A DNA stretch of 31,214 nucleotides from NCBI GenBank assembly GCA_017631745.1, contig JAGBSR010000063.1, positions 1 through 31,214 on the forward strand, written 5' to 3'. A program made the translations under genes and the position numbers. Source of the stretch: Clostridia bacterium. Its GTDB lineage: Bacteria > Bacillota > Clostridia > Oscillospirales > Acutalibacteraceae. Below the pieces are notes generated by a model. The model did not search any database. It had not been told where the DNA came from and saw only the letters and a program-made list of their open reading frames with translations. Of the stretch, positions 16,763 to 25,157 are shown one piece after another (within the stretch, counting starts at the first letter, position 1; each line of letters opens with the position of its first letter).

Positions 16763-17079
16763 AAATGCAGAATGCAAAATGCAAAATGCAAAATTGCGGT
16801 CGCGGGTGAACAGGTATTAATCTATAGCTTTCTTCCGCAGAGTCAGTCGGGTTAAAATACCAACCGCCGACGATTTTATTAATCTGTTGTAGCCACGGCA
16901 GTTTGGCGGTGCATTGCTTGATTTTTACATCTGACTTCAGGCGGATACAATCGGAGCGAAGCGCCCCCCTATACAATGCACTGAAAGTGCCACGTTATCT
17001 CGTCTCACCTGAAAGGGGCGATGTCACGAAGTGACAGAGGGGTTTATTCTGCACTCTGCATTTTGCATTCTGCATTCAT
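16763..17079 (-). repeat. MITE-like element, long copy
   Basis: Ends are built of TGCAAAA/TGCAGAA heptads in inverted orientation (16763-16795 and about 17047-17079). Inside, blocks at 16828-16878 and 16941-16967 match the copy at 29490-29721 closely in inverse orientation. Two extra segments (about 16879-16930 and 16969-17046) are absent from that copy; the second holds a TGTCAC-GAA-GTGACA hairpin (17022-17036). No transposase is encoded, so movement would need help in trans. The short reading frame across it (a GGWYFNPTDSAEE peptide) is a by-product of the repeat, not a gene. It fills the 401-base gap between the GH27 and AEC genes. Confidence 0.8.
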
Positions 17080-17109
17080 AAAGCCTACCGTAATTTTATG
17101 CACAAGCTT

Positions 17110-18120
17110 TTATATAAAGGCTGCGCTTTTCATAATGAACACCACAGCAAACATACTGAATACCGATAAGATGCTTGTCCAGACCACAAGCTGACCTGCA
17201 AGCTGTTCGTCGCCGCCTATTTCGCTGACCATAACCGCACTTGATACGGCAACGGGAGTCGAAAACAAAGCGATAATGCCCGGGTACTCCGTGGCGGTAA
17301 AATCGAGCACCCCTAAAATGTCAAGAAGCACCGCACCGCCGACACCCACCAAAGGCGCAACAACGAGTCTTAGTACCACTGCCGAAGAGATAGGCTTGAT
17401 GAGGCTTTTTACAGCCGCAAAATCAAATCTTGCGCCGAGCACCACAAGAGCAAGAGGTGACGCCACCTTAGCAAGATTTGACACAGCCTCATAGATAAAG
17501 GGCAGGTCGTTTTTCACCGAAAACACAAGCTGACCAGCTTCATCCAAGGGGATAAAGCTTCTTATAATCAGCACAATTATACCGAGTCCCACACCTCTGA
17601 TGAGAGGATTTTTAGCGGCGCTTTTAAGTGTGCTTTTTATATCGGGATTTGTATTTTTATCTGAATAGTGTGAAAGTATCATAACCGCAAGGACATTAAA
17701 AAGCGGAATTGATACAGCCGAAAGCACACCTGCAAAGGCAAGAGCCTGAGCCGAGCCTAAGGATTCGGCAAGAGGTATGCCGATAATGGCGTAGTTTGAC
17801 CTGAAGGTGCACTGATTTATTACGCCCTTCTGAGCTCTGTGCTGTGAGAAAAGCTTAGCACTTAAATAGCCTATAAGGCACAGAATAAGTATCACCGCAA
17901 CGCAGTAAAAAAGAGCTGACACATTTATCTCGGATATGGATTTTATATCATAGACATTTTTAAACAGCAATATAGGCAGGAACACCTTAAAAACCATAGT
18001 GTTGCACTTTTTAAAGAAGCTGTCGTCAAAGAGCTTTGTCAGCTTTATTATATACCCTGCCACGGCAAGAAGCAATATAGGTGCCACGGCATTGAAAGAA
18101 AAAGAAAAAACTTCAAGCAT
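17110..18120 (-). CDS. AEC-family (auxin efflux carrier-type) transporter
   Basis: Integral membrane permease of 336 residues with about ten hydrophobic helices in two five-helix halves separated near residue 165. It starts SFSFNAVAPILLLAVAGYI and has the N-terminal FKVFLPILLFKNVYD and C-terminal PVAVSSAVMVSEIGGDEQLA stretches typical of AEC proteins. Bacterial members move malate, malonate or other small organic acids; the substrate here is unknown. The ATG overlaps the stop of the SGNH esterase gene by one base (TAATG), so the two are translated together. A link between released acyl groups and acid transport is possible but is inference. Confidence 0.88.
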   Translation of the reverse strand: MLEVFSFSFNAVAPILLLAVAGYIIKLTKLFDDSFFKKCNTMVFKVFLPILLFKNVYDIKSISEINVSALFYCVAVILILCLIGYLSAKLFSQHRAQKGVINQCTFRSNYAIIGIPLAESLGSAQALAFAGVLSAVSIPLFNVLAVMILSHYSDKNTNPDIKSTLKSAAKNPLIRGVGLGIIVLIIRSFIPLDEAGQLVFSVKNDLPFIYEAVSNLAKVASPLALVVLGARFDFAAVKSLIKPISSAVVLRLVVAPLVGVGGAVLLDILGVLDFTATEYPGIIALFSTPVAVSSAVMVSEIGGDEQLAGQLVVWTSILSVFSMFAVVFIMKSAAFI

Positions 18121-19316
18121 TAATTTTCACCCTGATTATAATTATAGCCGTAAATCAGCTCACGGATTTTTTCTGTAAGCTCATTTGCTGCCGAGAGATT
18201 TGACATATAGCCCGGATGCCCGTCGATAACTATATCGTTTTCACCCATTTTATATGCAATAGTCGTTACCGACACATTATTATCAAAAGAAGCTTCGGAA
18301 TAATTCTTTACCGCCTGCTCAATACAGGAATACATTGAGTTATTCATATCGCCCAGCACACACAGAATGTGAGCATAGGGATTATACTGTCTCACCTGCG
18401 AGATAAAATCGGCATATCTGCGGGTAAATTCCTGTCTGCCGCTTGCACTTTTAGAGCAGTAAGAGGCATCGTTTGTGCCGAGATTTATAACGATTATATC
18501 ACTGTGATTTTCGCTGAAATCCCATAAAATTTCTCTACCGCCATAAAGCAAGCAAGCCTTGTCGTAATAAAGAGGCAGTGTATCTTCAGCGTTTATTCTG
18601 CCGTCTGATGTGTAGCCCGAATAGACACCGAAGCCTGAGAAACAAACTGCACTGTAATCGGCATCAAGATTTTCCGCAGCGATATAGGCATAGCTTTTGG
18701 TGAAGTTTTCCGTGGCTGTGGAAAAATAGCCGTAGGGGTCTGCCTCGTCTATGCCGTATCCGCAGGTAATAGAATCGCCGATAAACTCAATTTTAATATT
18801 CTTTTCCTCGGTGGGCCTTATCCTTTCTTTGCCGTAAACTGCAATGTCACCTATACCCATAGCGGAATACTGAGCCTCTGAAAGTTTGATAATTCTGACA
18901 GTGGTTTCGGTGTTATAGCCATCGAGGGTTATGTGAAATATCTTTTCCCCTTCGGTGAGTATGCTGTCGGTAATAAGCATGCCGTTTTTATATATGGCAA
19001 AACGGGGCTCGTGACCGCCGAGATAATTACCCCCGGAGTCGTCAACAAGGGTTATCATTGCATATTCGCCCTTGCAGATAAATTCCACACCGCTGCCGCT
19101 GTGAGAAAAATATCTCACGCCGTTTTCATAATATGTTCTGCCCAGGGGCTTCACGTTTTCCTTTTCGGCAGAGTACACAGCAAGAGAGGGATTTGTGAAA
19201 ACGGGAATCGGTGACGAAGAGGAGTCGTCTGTGGCATAAAGATAAAGAGCTATGCATAAAAACAAAAGCAAAAACCACAGCAGACATATTCTTATAAATC
19301 TGAAAATCTTTTTCAC
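18120..19316 (-). CDS. Membrane-anchored SGNH esterase (CE2-like)
   Basis: Probable carbohydrate deacetylase outside the membrane. A single N-terminal membrane helix (about 9-27) is followed by a beta-sandwich region (about 45-165), then an SGNH hydrolase domain with block I FIGDSITCGYG (nucleophile S182), block III NLGTND and block V DGHPG (D365, H367). The two-domain order and the IEFIGDSITCGYG form match acetyl-xylan/glucomannan esterases of family CE2. I chose the GTG at 19316: GGAAAGGAGAG ends seven bases before it, and the upstream in-frame codons lie inside that site. A consensus promoter is at 19352-19380. It is followed by the AEC transporter with one base of overlap. Confidence 0.85.
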   Translation of the reverse strand: MKKIFRFIRICLLWFLLLFLCIALYLYATDDSSSSPIPVFTNPSLAVYSAEKENVKPLGRTYYENGVRYFSHSGSGVEFICKGEYAMITLVDDSGGNYLGGHEPRFAIYKNGMLITDSILTEGEKIFHITLDGYNTETTVRIIKLSEAQYSAMGIGDIAVYGKERIRPTEEKNIKIEFIGDSITCGYGIDEADPYGYFSTATENFTKSYAYIAAENLDADYSAVCFSGFGVYSGYTSDGRINAEDTLPLYYDKACLLYGGREILWDFSENHSDIIVINLGTNDASYCSKSASGRQEFTRRYADFISQVRQYNPYAHILCVLGDMNNSMYSCIEQAVKNYSEASFDNNVSVTTIAYKMGENDIVIDGHPGYMSNLSAANELTEKIRELIYGYNYNQGEN

Positions 19317-19351
19317 ACCGACTCTCCTTTCCCGCATAATCAATCATTGTA

Positions 19352-19380
19352 ATTATATATAATTATTGTTTCTATGTCAA
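19352..19380 (-). promoter_or_regulatory. Consensus sigma-A promoter of the SGNH-AEC operon
   Basis: On the minus strand a perfect TTGACA (19380-19375), 17-base spacer and perfect TATAAT (19357-19352), followed by a leader of about 30 bases before the GTG start. Confidence 0.9.
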
Positions 19381-19389
19381 ATAATTTAT

Positions 19390-19422
19390 AAAAAACACAA
19401 GCCGGGAAAAAATCCCGACTTG
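19390..19422 (-). terminator. Intrinsic terminator of the MFS-LRR-GH30 operon
   Basis: On the minus strand CAAGTCGGGA (19422-19413), loop of five T, TCCCGGCTTG (19407-19398), then TGTTTTTTAT. It lies eight bases past the GH30 stop codon and next to the SGNH promoter. Confidence 0.93.
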
Positions 19423-19429
19423 CATAAAA

Positions 19430-20964
19430 TTATCTTTCAAATACAACTGTTGTGATACTCTTTTCACCGATGGTGATTTGCTTGTGACCCTTGGTTTCGC
19501 TTGTGAGCTCGAGCTCTCTTTCAGCGTCGGTGGTATATACCTTGGCATCATAGCCGAGCATATTGAAGGAAACCTCTTTGTCACCGCCTTCGTTGACGAT
19601 AACCGCAACATAGTTGCCCTCGGGGGTCTTATAAGCTGAAACTGTCAGATAGTTTTCAACTTTATAATTCTGATAAGCCTTGTCGTTTACCCAGAAAGGC
19701 CAATCGTTGAATTCAGTCGCGGTCATATCACCGACACTTATGTCAGTATCAACAACACGGCTGCCCACAGGAACAAACTTGGTATAATGCCCCATAGCAT
19801 AGTATCTTTTGGAAACAGCATAGTCTTCATAGCTGTCATAAACAGCTATCATTGAGTCAGCTCTGTTGCCGCCCTCATTGACAGCAACCCAGGTTGACCA
19901 GGAATTTACACCGGTATGAGCTATATCTTCACCGATGGTACGGGCCATAATAAGACCTGCTGTAATGTCGTCAATATCGTGCTGACAGGGAAGCTCACAC
20001 CATTCGCTCATTTCAAGCTCAAGGCAAGGATAGTTCATATTGATATACTCACCGAAAGCATCTTTGAGAAGAAAGTCTCTGTCTGTCCAATAGCTGTGAT
20101 AAGCATAGGTACCGAGTACATCTCTGATATCTTCATCAGCATAGAGCTTCTCAAGACACTCAATGGCGTGTTCGCCCACCTGACCGCTTTCAAGAGCAGA
20201 GATCTTTACATCCATATTTCTCTCTTTGATTTCAAGAGCGAAAAGACGGATAACTTCAACGGCTTCATCAATTTCGTAATGACAGCCTTCCTGTCCGACC
20301 CAACCGCCGCCCCAGTCCCACTGAGGCTCATTGATGGGGCTGATATTCTTTACGGGAACGCCCTTATCAATGAAATATTGGGTAATATCAAGAAATACTC
20401 AACGAAATCCTGATAGCATTCTTTCTTGAGATTTGACTGCGCAGGCTCAAGACCGCCTGAAGCGTTACCCGATACACACATTGAATAGTGAGGTGAGTTG
20501 GCGAACATTACAACTGTATCAACACAGCCATAACTGAGCACCATATCAAGAATATTCTGCGCTGCAGCATCCTTGCTCCAGTCATAAACCCAATCCTGCT
20601 CTTCTTCGCTCCATACAAGGAAGCTTTCAGTAGCTCTTGATGATTCCTTCCAAAGGCGGCCTGTGGGGTCGTCTTTAGAACCACCGCCGATATTGTAACG
20701 GTAGATATTAAGACCGAGACCCTCTTCGCTGAAGAGTAGCTTTGTCACTTCTTCAGCACTTTCGCATTCGCCTAATTTCTGAGCCCACCAACAGCCTGAG
20801 GTACCCCAACCTGTGATTTCCTGCTCAAGTGAAACTTTATCGAGTTTGATTCTGGTTTTATCGGCACTGATACCGAAGAAACCTGCGATGTTTACCATAA
20901 TGTAAATAATTACAAGAAATGAGTAAACATATCTTTCACGGAATCTGATCCAATTTTTAAACAT
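19430..20964 (-). pseudogene. GH30-like glycoside hydrolase, membrane-anchored, frameshifted
   Basis: Two overlapping minus-strand frames form one protein once a single base is restored at the AAA run 20393-20395 (TTT to TTTT on the coding strand). The span then is exactly 512 codons. The restored product has an N-terminal membrane helix (about 12-32), then GWGTSGCWWAQ (52-62) typical of GH30 barrels, an acid/base glutamate in SPINEPQ (E213), a nucleophile glutamate in MSEWCE (E321), and a C-terminal beta domain ending TTVVFER. Without the base, translation stops 20 codons later at about residue 204 and loses both catalytic residues. The reading frame beyond the lesion is intact, so it is a recent mutation or a sequence error. 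GH30 covers several endo- and exo-glycanases; the substrate is open. Last gene of the operon, 11 bases after the LRR gene. Confidence 0.85.
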
Positions 20965-20975
20965 AATTTTACCTC

Positions 20976-22196
20976 TTATTCAAGGTTTTCTCTCTGTGCT
21001 GAATAATTGATACTGATTGACTTTTTGAAGAGCATATAGTCATACTGAGGTCTCCATGAGTCACCGCACTTGACATCTTTGAATGCATCTTCGTCAGCAG
21101 CAACGTTCATTTCTGTTACACCCTTAAGCTCACCACCCTCTTCATAGAGAGTGTCCCAGAAAGCGTGATGTCCGATATAAGTTACACTTGAGGGAATGTA
21201 AACATAAGGTAATTCCTGATTGTAGCTGACAGCGTCTGAGCCGATATATTCAAGACCCTCGGGAAGTGAAAGGTACACTTCACCTAAAGCTTCCTGAGAT
21301 GTGAAAGCTGAATCAAGGATTTCAGCATCTGTCTTATAGGAATAGATGTTGTCAAGTGAGGGTGTGTTACTCCACTGATCCTTAGGCTCGTGAAGCTTGA
21401 AGAGTGCAAGAGTTTCAATTCTCTTGAGACCCTCGGGAAGATAGATTCTTCTGAGGTTTGTGTAGTTCATTGAAAGCTCACCGAGAGTTTCAACTGTTGC
21501 GGGTACAACATAAGTCTGAATATCTCTGATGTATTCTTCTGTGGCATCTGCTCTGTAAGGCTCTGTTTCATAACCGAACTTTGTTCTTAAGTACTGGTCG
21601 TGGTTGGGCGGATAGCAGATAAGAGTCTTCATATCCTTACTGTAAAGTACACCGTCTAAGTCGCAGTAGTTGGGGTTGTTTTCGTCAACCTCAATTCTCT
21701 GGAGCGCCCAGCAGGAATAGAATGACTTGCCGTCAATTTCGAGCACCTCGGGACCGATATTGATAACTTCAACAACACCGTCACAGTTGAGCGCGTATTC
21801 GCGGATTGATGTGATAGGCATTGTCTCATCCTTGATGAATGTGAAGTTTGAGGTTACATCGGGGTTTTCCTGATCGTATTCGATTTCTGTAACATAATCA
21901 ATGGTGATTTCTTTAATATAACCTGTGTTGCTGAATTTTGAGAACTCATAGCCCTGACTGTTTTCTTTATACTCAAAAGTATCGCTCTGTACTGTTCTTA
22001 CGCTGAAATAGCATGAAAGTGAAACAGCGATAAGAATGATAATTGCAAGTAACGCCTTCTTTGCGCCCGCATTTTTATAAGGCTTGCCGATATGAGGAGC
22101 TGCAAGACCCTCTACCTGATAAGTCCAGATTTCGTCGTCGGGAATATTGATAACCTGATCGAGTTCTTCTGTATTGTCAATCTTTTTCTTACTCAT
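20976..22196 (-). CDS. Membrane-anchored BspA-type leucine-rich repeat protein
   Basis: Function unknown. The 406 residues have a cytoplasmic tail of about 46 residues with WTYQVEGLAAPHIGKPYKN, one membrane helix (about 47-66) and an extracytoplasmic part with LRR_5 units: SIREYALNCDGVVEVINIG, IDGKSFYSCWALQRIEV, IYLPEGLKRIETLALF, LPEGLEYIGSDAVSYN and YIPSSVTYIGHHAFWDT. This orientation (type II) places the repeats outside with the neighbouring hydrolase. In gut Firmicutes such repeats often mediate binding to proteins or glycans. It lies 12 bases after the MFS gene and 11 before the GH30 gene, in the same operon. A role as substrate-capturing partner is inferred only from context. Confidence 0.85.
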   Translation of the reverse strand: MSKKKIDNTEELDQVINIPDDEIWTYQVEGLAAPHIGKPYKNAGAKKALLAIIILIAVSLSCYFSVRTVQSDTFEYKENSQGYEFSKFSNTGYIKEITIDYVTEIEYDQENPDVTSNFTFIKDETMPITSIREYALNCDGVVEVINIGPEVLEIDGKSFYSCWALQRIEVDENNPNYCDLDGVLYSKDMKTLICYPPNHDQYLRTKFGYETEPYRADATEEYIRDIQTYVVPATVETLGELSMNYTNLRRIYLPEGLKRIETLALFKLHEPKDQWSNTPSLDNIYSYKTDAEILDSAFTSQEALGEVYLSLPEGLEYIGSDAVSYNQELPYVYIPSSVTYIGHHAFWDTLYEEGGELKGVTEMNVAADEDAFKDVKCGDSWRPQYDYMLFKKSISINYSAQRENLE

Positions 22197-22208
22197 ATTC
22201 TCGCCTCC

Positions 22209-23978
22209 TTAACCTGTATATACGCCATCGGTTGAAACGCCCTCTTCTTCAGCCTTCTTCTGAGTAACCTCAGCACGGCGCTTGAGAACTTCCATAACCA
22301 TATTCTGCTTCTTGCTGTCGTAGTCCCAGAAGAGATAGGGAATAGTCATAAGAGCGAAACCGATTACGTCAACGATGATGGGAATAGCAATAATACTTCT
22401 TCTTGAAGCGTCTACAAACAGAACTTCCCAGTTACTGTTGAAGCCGAACTTAAGAAGGAAGATAGGAATGATAAGACCTACAAATGAGGTAATGGGGCCT
22501 GTGAACCAGCCGAAGATACCTGCAAAGCTTTCGAGTCTTTCACCTGAAAGATACATCTGATAGTCGCCGATACGAACGTTCATATCGTGACCTGCAGTTG
22601 TGGGAACTGTCTTTGTCATTTCCATAAAGAAGAGAACTACAATACAGATAGTACCGCAAAGACTGAGGTTGTCACCGCAGAACCAGATAGCAGCAGCAAT
22701 TGCAGCGTTACCGATAGCACGGGACAGCTGATAGAATATCATAATCTGCTTGTATGAGAATCTCTTAAGGAAATAGGGTGACAGGAAATCAGGCGGTGTG
22801 CCTGCAAATGAAACAAGTGCAACAATAAGGCTGTAGGGAAGACCTGACAGACGGAATGTGTAGAGATAAAGAATTGTTACAAAGGGAAGCATACCGTTAC
22901 CCAGTGAGTCAATAAGACCTACGACGGTATTGATAAGCAGATACTTGTTTCTCAGTACACCGAAAAGACCGTCCCAGAATTTAATCTCAACCTTCTTTTC
23001 AATGGGTGGCTGAGGAATTCTTTCCTTGATTCTGCCTGCAAAGAACATTGTAAATACTGCAAATGCAATAAATGTGATGGGGATAATATATCTGTAAAGG
23101 TTGATATCAGCCCATTCATATCTGAGCATACCTACAAATACAGGCAGGATAATAGCAATAATTGAGTGTGCGAAATGTGACATCTTGATAGGATAGCTTC
23201 TTACGAAAATTCTTTCCTGAAGGTTGGGGCTGATACTCTTTGTGCAGGTTTCAAGCACATTACCGAAACCGAATACGTTATATGTAGCAAAGAGAAGGTT
23301 TGCAACCCATACTCTAGTTGCAACATCGGGGATGTTGTAAACGGGAAGCCAACCGATAAGAACAACCATTATGCACTTGGGGATAACGTCTGAGTAAAGT
23401 GAATACTTATAACGGCCGAATTTCGGAATAAGCTTTTTACGCCAGAAAATGTTACGTGCGCCTACCCAACCTGAATAAAGGAAGTGGGTACCGAAGGTCT
23501 TGAAGCAGGCTGTAGCATTCATACCCTCAAGACCGTTGAGATATGTAATAAAGGGACTTGTAGGATTGAAAAGTGAAGTATAGTCGAAAACTATAGTCGA
23601 TATGCCAAACAGGGCCATGGCTATGTAGACTGCGTATATTTTCCGCTCGGTTTTCTTTGGCAGGAAGCCGAGGTTATCACAAACAAACCACCAGATAAGA
23701 GCTGTAATATAGCCTAAAGGCATATTGATGATACCGATTACCGAGAAGGTAAGGTAAGGCAGCTTATAGTGGTGCATGATAAGATAGCAGCTTGCCCAGA
23801 AACCGATGTATTCGAGAATCTTTGAGCCTGCATAGTTACTGCCGACAGCGATGAATATATCCTTATACTCTTTATAAGGAACATATTTGCCCTCAGCAGG
23901 GGTGTTCCAATGGGTCTTTATCTCTGTGGCAAGACCTTTGACCTTACCCATAAGTGACCCACCTGAATTGTTACTCAT
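22209..23978 (-). CDS. MFS transporter, GPH (sugar:cation symporter)-like
   Basis: Polytopic membrane protein of 589 residues with about twelve hydrophobic helices and a soluble C-terminal tail rich in K and E (KKQNMVMEVLKRRAEVTQKKAEEEG). The order of helices and loops is that of the MFS superfamily, and it most resembles glycoside-pentoside-hexuronide symporters, but I cannot point to a diagnostic substrate motif. It is longer than usual (450-500). It begins the MFS-LRR-GH30 operon: promoter at 24012-24040 and AAAGGAGG before the ATG. Uptake of the product released by the GH30 enzyme is the natural inference. Confidence 0.78.
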   Translation of the reverse strand: MSNNSGGSLMGKVKGLATEIKTHWNTPAEGKYVPYKEYKDIFIAVGSNYAGSKILEYIGFWASCYLIMHHYKLPYLTFSVIGIINMPLGYITALIWWFVCDNLGFLPKKTERKIYAVYIAMALFGISTIVFDYTSLFNPTSPFITYLNGLEGMNATACFKTFGTHFLYSGWVGARNIFWRKKLIPKFGRYKYSLYSDVIPKCIMVVLIGWLPVYNIPDVATRVWVANLLFATYNVFGFGNVLETCTKSISPNLQERIFVRSYPIKMSHFAHSIIAIILPVFVGMLRYEWADINLYRYIIPITFIAFAVFTMFFAGRIKERIPQPPIEKKVEIKFWDGLFGVLRNKYLLINTVVGLIDSLGNGMLPFVTILYLYTFRLSGLPYSLIVALVSFAGTPPDFLSPYFLKRFSYKQIMIFYQLSRAIGNAAIAAAIWFCGDNLSLCGTICIVVLFFMEMTKTVPTTAGHDMNVRIGDYQMYLSGERLESFAGIFGWFTGPITSFVGLIIPIFLLKFGFNSNWEVLFVDASRRSIIAIPIIVDVIGFALMTIPYLFWDYDSKKQNMVMEVLKRRAEVTQKKAEEEGVSTDGVYTG

Positions 23979-24011
23979 TGGATATTTCCTCCTTTAATTT
24001 ATTCACCATAC

Positions 24012-24040
24012 ATTTTAACAGATTTAACCTCAAAGGTCAA
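24012..24040 (-). promoter_or_regulatory. Promoter of the MFS-LRR-GH30 operon
   Basis: On the minus strand TTGACC (24040-24035), a 17-base spacer and TAAAAT (24017-24012). The spacer and -10 contain a direct repeat GTTAAA-TCT-GTTAAA, which could be a regulator site. Confidence 0.75.
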
Positions 24041-24082
24041 CAAATATAGTGCAATTGTTTTTAAAAAAATTATATAAATTGT

Positions 24083-24116
24083 AAAAAAGGCAGAGGTTTC
24101 TAATTCCTCTGCCTTT
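24083..24116 (-). terminator. Intrinsic terminator after dapB
   Basis: On the minus strand AAAGGCAGAGG (24116-24106), loop, CCTCTGCCTTT (24096-24086) and a T run. A perfect 11-bp stem, seven bases past the dapB stop. Confidence 0.95.
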
Positions 24117-24123
24117 AGCTTGT

Positions 24124-24864
24124 TTATTCAAGGATATTATCCATATTGTAGAAACCATTTTCCTGCTGTATGAGGAATTCTGCCGCCGATACTGCGCCGT
24201 CAGCAAAAAGACTTCTGTTTTCTGCTTCGTGCTTTAAGGTGATAACCTGTGAGCCCATAGCAAAGATGATTTCGTGAGTGCCAACCTCACTGCCCATACG
24301 AAGTGAGTGGATACCGATTTCTTTTTTGTCTCTCTTGCCGTAATCGCTTCTGCCGATAACATATTCAGCGTCGGTCTTTACGGTTTTGATAGCATCTGCA
24401 AGAAGAATTGCTGTGCCGCTGGGTACGTCAAGTTTCTGATTGTGGTGCTTTTCGACGATTTCGATATCAGCATCGGGGAATGCCTTAGCGGCAATCTTTG
24501 CAAGGCAGGAAAGAAGTGCAACACCCAGGGACATATTCTGTGAATAGAACACGGGGATGCTGTCTGCAGCGCCCTTGATGATGGCAAGCTCAGCCTCACT
24601 CTGACCTGTTGTAGCCACAACAACGGGGAGATTTCTCTTTACTGCATAGCCCATAACATCAGCTGTTGCAAGATGGTTTGAGAAGTCAATGATGCAATCT
24701 GCTTCGCCCTCAAACTCGCGGATATTGTTATAGATATTCTGTGCCTTATCGGTTGCGAACTCCATACTGCAGTATGCTGCAACTGTATGCTTTTCGCTGT
24801 TTTCGATGATGCTTGACAGAGCCTTGCCCATTCTGCCGCCTGCACCGTTGATTATTATTTTCAT
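24124..24864 (-). CDS. dapB: 4-hydroxy-tetrahydrodipicolinate reductase
   Basis: Second committed step of the diaminopimelate/lysine pathway: NAD(P)H reduction of hydroxy-tetrahydrodipicolinate. The 246 residues carry the nucleotide-binding GAGGRMG (7-13), the VATTGQ segment, and the family signature VEKHHNQKLDVPSGTA with the catalytic histidine pair and lysine. I chose the ATG at 24864 because AAGAAGG lies about eight bases before it and the Rossmann fold begins immediately; the 15 upstream in-frame residues belong to the intergenic repeat region. It follows dapA after a 293-base gap and shares the lysine riboswitch unless the gap supplies a promoter. Confidence 0.97.
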   Translation of the reverse strand: MKIIINGAGGRMGKALSSIIENSEKHTVAAYCSMEFATDKAQNIYNNIREFEGEADCIIDFSNHLATADVMGYAVKRNLPVVVATTGQSEAELAIIKGAADSIPVFYSQNMSLGVALLSCLAKIAAKAFPDADIEIVEKHHNQKLDVPSGTAILLADAIKTVKTDAEYVIGRSDYGKRDKKEIGIHSLRMGSEVGTHEIIFAMGSQVITLKHEAENRSLFADGAVSAAEFLIQQENGFYNMDNILE

Positions 24865-24906
24865 AAATTTACCTTCTTCAATTAAGGTGACAGCAATCGG
24901 AGTGAA

Positions 24907-25022
24907 CAAGTCTTAAATGTCCGATTTCCTGCCACTTTGAAATTTTCCTCCTCACATTATGCGAGTGTAGCTTCGTTGCAAAAATCCCAAATGCACCCAA
25001 ATTCGGGCATTTAAGATCTTTG
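24907..25022. repeat. Small inverted-repeat element between dapA and dapB
   Basis: CAAGTCTTAAATGTCCGATTT (starting 24909-24910) and its near inverse AAATTCGGGCATTTAAGATC (about 24999-25018) face each other across roughly 90 bases, suggesting a MITE-like insertion of about 116 bases. The rest of the gap (25023-25157) contains a nested hairpin, AAAAGCC...GGCTTTT around CAATAC-TTGC-GTATTG (about 25061-25100). No reading frame of note is present. Confidence 0.55.
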
Positions 25023-25157
25023 AGTTCAGAACGAGAAGATTTTCGTCATGTCAAGGCAAAAGCCGCAGGCAATACTTGCGTATTGGCAAGGCTTTTAACG
25101 CAGAGATGGCGGAAATATACCGTGCTGAACCTTGTTTACTTCGTTTGATGTTACCTC

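Noticed and set aside
16709..16765. Promoter for the GH27 gene supplied by the MITE end
   Set aside because: A TTGCAT and a TATAAC occur, but the spacing is 15 bases or less, too short to support.
16671..16976. Open frame of 101 codons containing a GGWYFNPTDSAEE peptide
   Set aside because: It reads across the MITE-like repeat; the similar peptide at 29508-29822 is explained by the DNA repeat itself, and neither frame has a convincing start signal.
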